A DNA stretch of 64,000 nt. It comes from Neelides folsomi. Lineage: Eukaryota; Arthropoda; Collembola; Neelipleona; Neelidae. The stretch spans positions 1-64,000 of the forward strand of contig JAQGBZ010000302.1 in NCBI GenBank assembly GCA_034687125.1. The letters are read 5' to 3'. The position numbers and the translations under genes are program-made. Of the stretch, positions 58,915 through 64,000 are shown one piece after another. Numbering within the stretch: the first letter of the stretch is position 1; each line of letters starts with the position of its first letter. The notes below the pieces were generated by a model. It worked only from the letters and a program-made list of their open reading frames with translations, did not search any database and was not told the DNA's origin.

Positions 58915-59043
58915 ATGGAGAGCCCAACGATAAGACCGGTGAGCGAGGGCCGTAAAAGAGTCGTAAGTATCGACGAGTCCTCAACGTGCTCCGCCCGTTC
59001 CAACTCGCCGAGAAAGAAAGGAAGAATATGTCGAAGAATATAG
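58915..59043 (+). CDS. Candidate short coding exon, basic Ser-rich peptide
   Basis: The frame from the ATG at 58915 gives 42 residues: MESPTIRPVSEGRKRV, then VSIDESSTCSARSNSPRKKG and a basic end. The serine-proline and lysine-arginine content resembles a nuclear-protein N-terminus, and two possible donors follow: GTAAGT after GRKRV (near 58962) and GGTGAGG right after the stop. If real, it would be a 5' exon of a gene continuing to the right on the plus strand. No partner exon or family match was found, so this is weak. Confidence 0.22.
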   Translation: MESPTIRPVSEGRKRVVSIDESSTCSARSNSPRKKGRICRRI

Positions 59044-60656
59044 GGTGAGGAATATGGCGAGAATCCTTCGTGAAAATCGGATCAAGCGATCCAAGGACTC
59101 ATCATCTGAGCTACCAATCGCCCCAACACGTTGTTTGTTTCTCCCTTTTAATGGCCAATTTCAGAACGGAAAAGAGAAAATCCACTCGATGGTTTTATAA
59201 CCGAATTCTAATTGCTTCCACAGCCCCCGCCGGACGCCAGAAGAAAATAACACAAAATTCCCATACAACCTACACAAATGCACTAGATCGATTTTCCCAT
59301 TCAAAAAATCCTCCAAATGTATTTTTGCCAAGAGGAAATTATCACGATCCAAACCATCGAATTACATGAGAAAGTCCAATAGTACTATAATAATATTACT
59401 GAGAAATACAAAAATACAAAAGCTTAGCTTTTATTATTATTTTCCCAATAAGCCGAGAAAGTTTGGGGAAGCTCAAAAAGATCTAACATTAAATGTAAAG
59501 TTTATTCGATTTTTGGCAAAGTACAGATAGGGCTAGACATTGAAAGTAATTAAATAAAATGAATTTGGTCATAATTAAATGACCCTCATTTAGGTTCAAT
59601 TAACTTCCTTTTACCATGCACCTCGCGTGTTGATGATGTGGAGGTTCGAGGGAACGTGCCGGGATTCATTTTTAAATTATAATATTAAAGTCACACTCTC
59701 GGCATTATAATGGGAGTAATAAGGGAGATTTGGGGGGCTTTCGCTCCCGGCTTATTTATTATTCCTAATGTGGAAGGTGGAGGGCATGTGGGAGAGATAG
59801 GGCGAATACAATTTCCGACTATTAATGTCATTAAGGACAATTTATAGCATATGGTAATTATATGGGTGGTTTACCATACGTTCCTTCACAACCACAACTT
59901 CCCATAAGATTCATTTAAGATTCTCATTGAACCAAGAAATTTCATTTTCAAGGATTATGTTTTATAGACAGGAATTAATTTAAAAATTCCAAATAAATAT
60001 TAAATGAGGTAATATTTATGAATATGACCTTTATTAAGAAACATTCACTTTCACTAGCTTTCATCAATATAGGTAAACTTTTATTTTCATAAATACTTAA
60101 ATAGGTTTTAACTTATAAGACTTGTCAGATGACAAGATGAGTTTCTTATTTGAAAATTATTTAAGGATTTTTAATTGAATCTCCCTTTCATGAATTGAGA
60201 TTTGAGTTTGAATTATGTAAAAGGTTTAATTTTTGTTAAATATTTGAGAAAGATCCGTTTGCTTGAAGGCATTTTGTTCCCAACTCGGCTGCATATTGAA
60301 CCATTTCATCAATTTGCCATTCCGAGTGTTCATTTCCTTCATCTTTTTCAGCTTCACAATCTCGGCCTCTCACCTTATGAGGATGGAGATGGGGAGAGGA
60401 ATAATGCAACAGGATGGACCGAGTTTCCACTCCAGTTCCCCCCATCCATCTTACAAGATTGCACTTGCCAGGGCGAGTTGGAAAATATAATAAGTTCCTC
60501 AATGGATTCACGACTCAACCCAACATTCATGAATTTCAACATCCACTAATGCCTATATTCCGCCCACCACCAGTCAAACTTGGCCCTTATAACTCTACGC
60601 TACTTTTCTTTTACGTCGTTCTTTTCCAAAGACAACCGAGAAAGAAAAGCTAACGG

Positions 60657-60688
60657 TATACTGACGGTATTTGTTATACTGACGGTAT
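60657..60688 (+). repeat. Direct repeat TATACTGACGGTAT, two copies
   Basis: Identical 14-base copies at 60657-60670 and 60675-60688, with a partial third unit (AACTGATAACCG) just beyond. It could be a binding-site pair or a residue of tandem duplication. Confidence 0.55.
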
Positions 60689-63534
60689 ACTTGTAAAACT
60701 GATAACCGAATCTTCTGCTCAAGAGAAAAAACTATTTGTATCGGGTTTTCAAGTACAAAGGAAGTTATGTGGAAAAGATAGATTTTCATTAGGAGGTTCT
60801 CATTTTCCACTTTTGAAGCTTTGCGCCATTGGAGCCGAAGATGTCCTCAAGAGAGTCTCCTCATATTTCCAAGGAGGAAACTTGGTAGAAAAAAAGCCGA
60901 TTTCCATCAAAGTGAGTTTCTCGGCCCTCGGCCAGCAAAACGAGAGATCGTTGAAGGGAAACCTATAAATAAACATTTGAAAATTATTGGCAAATCTACG
61001 ACCTTTCCCCCAATAAAGGAAAAGTGTAGAACTGATAGGCCTCCATTGGGCCAACTTTCCCTCTTTGAACAACTTACACGTTTCCATCATTTTTTATCCC
61101 GAGGGCTATTCATCAACTCAACTCACTTCATATACCTTTCTTATGCAATTTATTCTAACAATGTAGTGAAAAACTATCATGTAAAAAGAACACATACAAA
61201 TTGTCTTCAAAGCTAGTTAGCTTTCTTGTTCCTATTATCTTTTACAAATAAAAAATTCATCAATATATTTCAAATTCGCTGAAAGTTAAATTATAGATAT
61301 TAGGTATCTATTATATAGTTAAATATTGGATAAAATATTCTTTAAAGTTAAATCGATTTAGAATTCTCGATTAAATCAAATTATTATTAATTTTGTCATA
61401 ATATACTTAATTTTGATAAATAGGCACTTAATTTTGACAAATTCTTGTAATCTTGGGTTTTGCAGGGAACAGTTTACTCAATTAATGGCCCCATTTAGTA
61501 TTTCAATATTTTTTTAACATGATGGAATTGAATATTGAATAAATTATACCAAGTGTGGGTTGTTGGAGCGAAGAAAAGATAAATGGGAAACCTGTGAGAA
61601 GAGAATTGAGTAAATTCTCTCCTTAAACTCCTCTGCATTTAAAGAGAAATGACATTTTGAGGAAAAACCTGTCAAGTTTACTCAACGGTTCGTCAAGGAA
61701 GATGAGCACCAACAATGATTTGGAGCAAACGAGAAGAATTTTAATTGGATTTTTCAAATCATAACCTTCCCACGCTCACCATCTCCATCAAGAGAAAAGA
61801 GGAAATCTAAACGATGAAACTTTGTCGGATCTCCGTGCGTGACAACGGCGAATCAAATCCCATTCCATGCACACAATCATAAAACCCCAACGTCCATTTT
61901 CCTCAATTAAAATGCACTTCATTTGGAAGAGAAATGCAGGGGAGTTGTGAATTCCAAAATTGGGATTGGAGTTGTTTTTATACTTTGCTTTCCTTTTAAT
62001 TGAATCTCGACAATCTCGAGAGTTAAAAGATTGTTTGATCTCCCAATGTTATTCCATTTCCCCTCAGTGAAAGAGAAAGGAAATTATAAAATAATAAAAC
62101 CCCACCTTTCCTTAAGCTCTCACAGAATACCCAGGACTGGTATTTTTATATACAATACTGTATTTATTTATCTCTCTTTGATACTTATTTGATCTTAAAT
62201 GTCTTTAATAGATGTGAAGTGAAGGTGAATGAGTTTATCTGAGAAAAATAAACACTCCAATTTTTCATTCTTTCCTGCTTTTTTCAACCTCTGCTTTTGG
62301 TAGGATTTTTCATTTTTCCTCGGTTTTGATTTGAGCTCTTACATTATTCTATTTACATTTTAATGTTCACATTGATGCGTAGAAGGGAAAGTCTTTGTCA
62401 CATACTTATGTACATTGATGTGTAAATATTTAACATAAGTATTTTCAATTTACAACATTACAACTGATTGGTGCGGCTGAACAAGTCAATATTTACCTCT
62501 ATATAAAAGACAACACAAACGTCACATCTCACTCTCAATAGACCAAAATCACAAATCATGCATACATGTACGCTTAAATATAGCCTGGAGATGAAGGAAG
62601 ATGTGAAGCGCAAATGAGCTGTTTCCGTACATGGACATTTTCCAAATCCTCACTGACCACCAATGACATTTGAGTGATGGGAATTTGGTGAGAATGAAGG
62701 GCGAATTGTGCGAGAAATCTTTCCGATCTTTTCCGTTTGCAAGAGAAAGTCGTAGAGAAATGATAGCAAACCCATCCCTATAAATTACACCGAACAACTC
62801 CCTTCAATCACACTCACATCGTCACATCACTCAGTTCGCAGATGGGAAAATGCCATAACATCGAATCTAACAACTTTTCTTTCAATATCAAGTTAGTTTA
62901 GTTCTATTGATCTCTATCCAAACACATTCTATTTAATTGTACGCATCTGCTCAACTCACCTTGGCCTTCTAGAGACACTACAGAGATTCATATATTATTT
63001 AATTTGAATCAAAGTGATATTACCTAGATATTTTTTTGGCTGAGTGAGCTGGACTAAAAATTGATGTATAATCGGACAGATGTCAATTAGATAAATAAAG
63101 TCCAGAGGGACATTGGTGACCAGCGCCTCAAGGTTTTCCTGTGAATTAAAGCCAGTTGAAGGTAAAGAACCACAAAATGTCACCGTTCATCGGCCACCCA
63201 TTGATTCGTTTACGAATGTCGCTTCAAGTCCAAAATCACTTCCAGATAAAACCACTACTTTCATTCATTTCAAGTCATTTTATTTACTCTTTCAAGAGAA
63301 TTTCATTTCTCATATGATATGATTTCATATCATACAAAAATATGTATCTATAGTTAATATAAGTAGAGTATGTAGGTAGTATGTAATAGGGATTACAGAT
63401 AGTTAAATATATTTTATATTATGTATATACAGAATTTAGTGAAATTTTAATAAAATACAGAATGTATGTCTTTGTAGGCATTTAATATTGATTTTATTAT
63501 GTAGTAATATATTTTTTAAATGTGTAATTTGGAT

Positions 63535-63651
63535 ATATCTGGATAACGCAATTAATGTGAGACATAGGTTCTTATGGCACTGCACAAAAAACATATAGTT
63601 TGTACAGTGCCTTAGATCCTTTGTCTCACATTAATTGCGTTTTCCAGATAT
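63535..63651. repeat. 117-bp foldback element, ATATCTGG ends
   Basis: Left arm 63535-63586 and right arm 63601-63651 are inverted copies of about 51 bases. The stretch ACGCAATTAATGTGAGACA is fully matched; the ends are ATATCTGGATAA against TTTCCAGATAT. The loop is about 14 bases. No ORF. A compact MITE-like hairpin or a hairpin-RNA locus would both fit. Confidence 0.8.
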
Positions 63652-64000
63652 TTCTATATGGAGGAATTAAGTAATCGATTAAAAAACTTTTAGTTCAGAT
63701 CTCATCAAAGGTTATAAAATCGATAAAACAAGTTTTAGATAAGTATAGGAAATGAATGTATTGTAATTCATCTCTGCCTCTCCAAATCACTTCACGCGCA
63801 ATTTGAAACTTTGAGTAGTCAGCAAAAAAGAGAAACAATGATTTATCGTTCATTTTAGCTCGACTTTCTTTTTAGTCGTTCTTTATAAAAAATACATCTA
63901 AAAGGTTTTAAAACACCCAACGTATTTATGTTTATGCTGACACACATAAATTTAAATCCGGTCCACCAATATGAAGGATTGCAACCAATAAATATAGTTA

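Larger units (their letters stand above)
58617..64000. other. Non-coding region (part 6), to window end
   Basis: GC-richer islands lie at about 58790-59350, 59590-59930, 60260-61120, 61540-62330, 62560-62980 and 63100-63250. Apart from the weak exon candidate at 58915-59043, no coding sequence was recognised. The region also holds a doubled TATACTGACGGTAT motif (60657-60688) and the foldback at 63535-63651. Confidence 0.4.

Noticed and set aside
60202-61216. Cluster of overlapping frames on both strands
   Set aside because: Many frames overlap in one GC-richer island, which is expected where stop codons are rarer. None shows domain-like features.
1-64000. CRISPR arrays, operons, integrons, phage or bacterial genes
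   Set aside because: No regularly spaced repeats, ribosome-binding-site-led gene strings or bacterial gene families were seen. Genes are spliced, as in an animal.

Overview
The window looks like nuclear chromosomal DNA from a small, AT-rich arthropod, most likely a springtail (Collembola). That placement is an inference. It rests on a short-intron chemoreceptor gene of the Gr type, two very divergent intronless ionotropic-receptor-like genes, a short neuropeptide F receptor with arthropod-type sequence, a spliced tetraspanin, a eukaryotic tRNA-Glu(UUC), and many short GT-AG introns of about 60-120 bases. There is nothing prokaryotic, viral or CRISPR-like.

Layout. The first 25.9 kb is a mixed gene neighbourhood. 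A three-exon gustatory-receptor-like gene (115-1567, minus) is followed by a 2.7 kb spacer with a foldback repeat. Next come two unrecognised membrane-protein genes on the minus strand: a Thr-rich single-pass protein at 4324-5742 and a two-pass protein at 5921-7426, each with a +1 frame problem. A clean six-exon tetraspanin (7797-9227, minus) carries a 261-bp inverted-repeat insertion in one intron. Two divergent ionotropic-receptor-like genes (10076-12574 minus; 19394-21352 plus) flank an orphan ORF, an incomplete leucine-rich/FBXL-like gene, a tRNA-Glu and a three-exon 2-oxoglutarate/Fe(II) dioxygenase of the prolyl 4-hydroxylase type (16381-17404, minus). Just downstream of the second receptor lies a decayed, internally deleted copy of it (about 21868-22457). 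The last clear gene is a short neuropeptide F receptor (23108-25860, minus, three coding exons). A splice acceptor lies two bases before its start codon, so its 5' untranslated region is split and at least one more exon lies to the right.

The remaining 38 kb (25.9-64 kb) has almost no recognisable coding sequence. It alternates between AT-rich stretches and GC-richer, purine/pyrimidine-biased islands of 300-1000 bases. It holds a deleted TA-flanked DNA transposon with a transposase remnant (36324-36859), a pogo/Tigger-like TA-flanked foldback element (58328-58614), other palindromes and hairpins, and a few weak ORFs. It may be a long 5' intron or upstream regulatory domain of the neuropeptide receptor, or a gene desert.

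How the genes relate. Three of the gene types (Gr-like, IR-like, sNPF receptor) act in sensing food chemicals or in feeding-state signalling, but they are on different strands with large gaps, so no co-regulation can be claimed. The strongest recurring theme is foldback DNA: at least eight independent inverted-repeat elements, several inside introns, with different terminal sequences.
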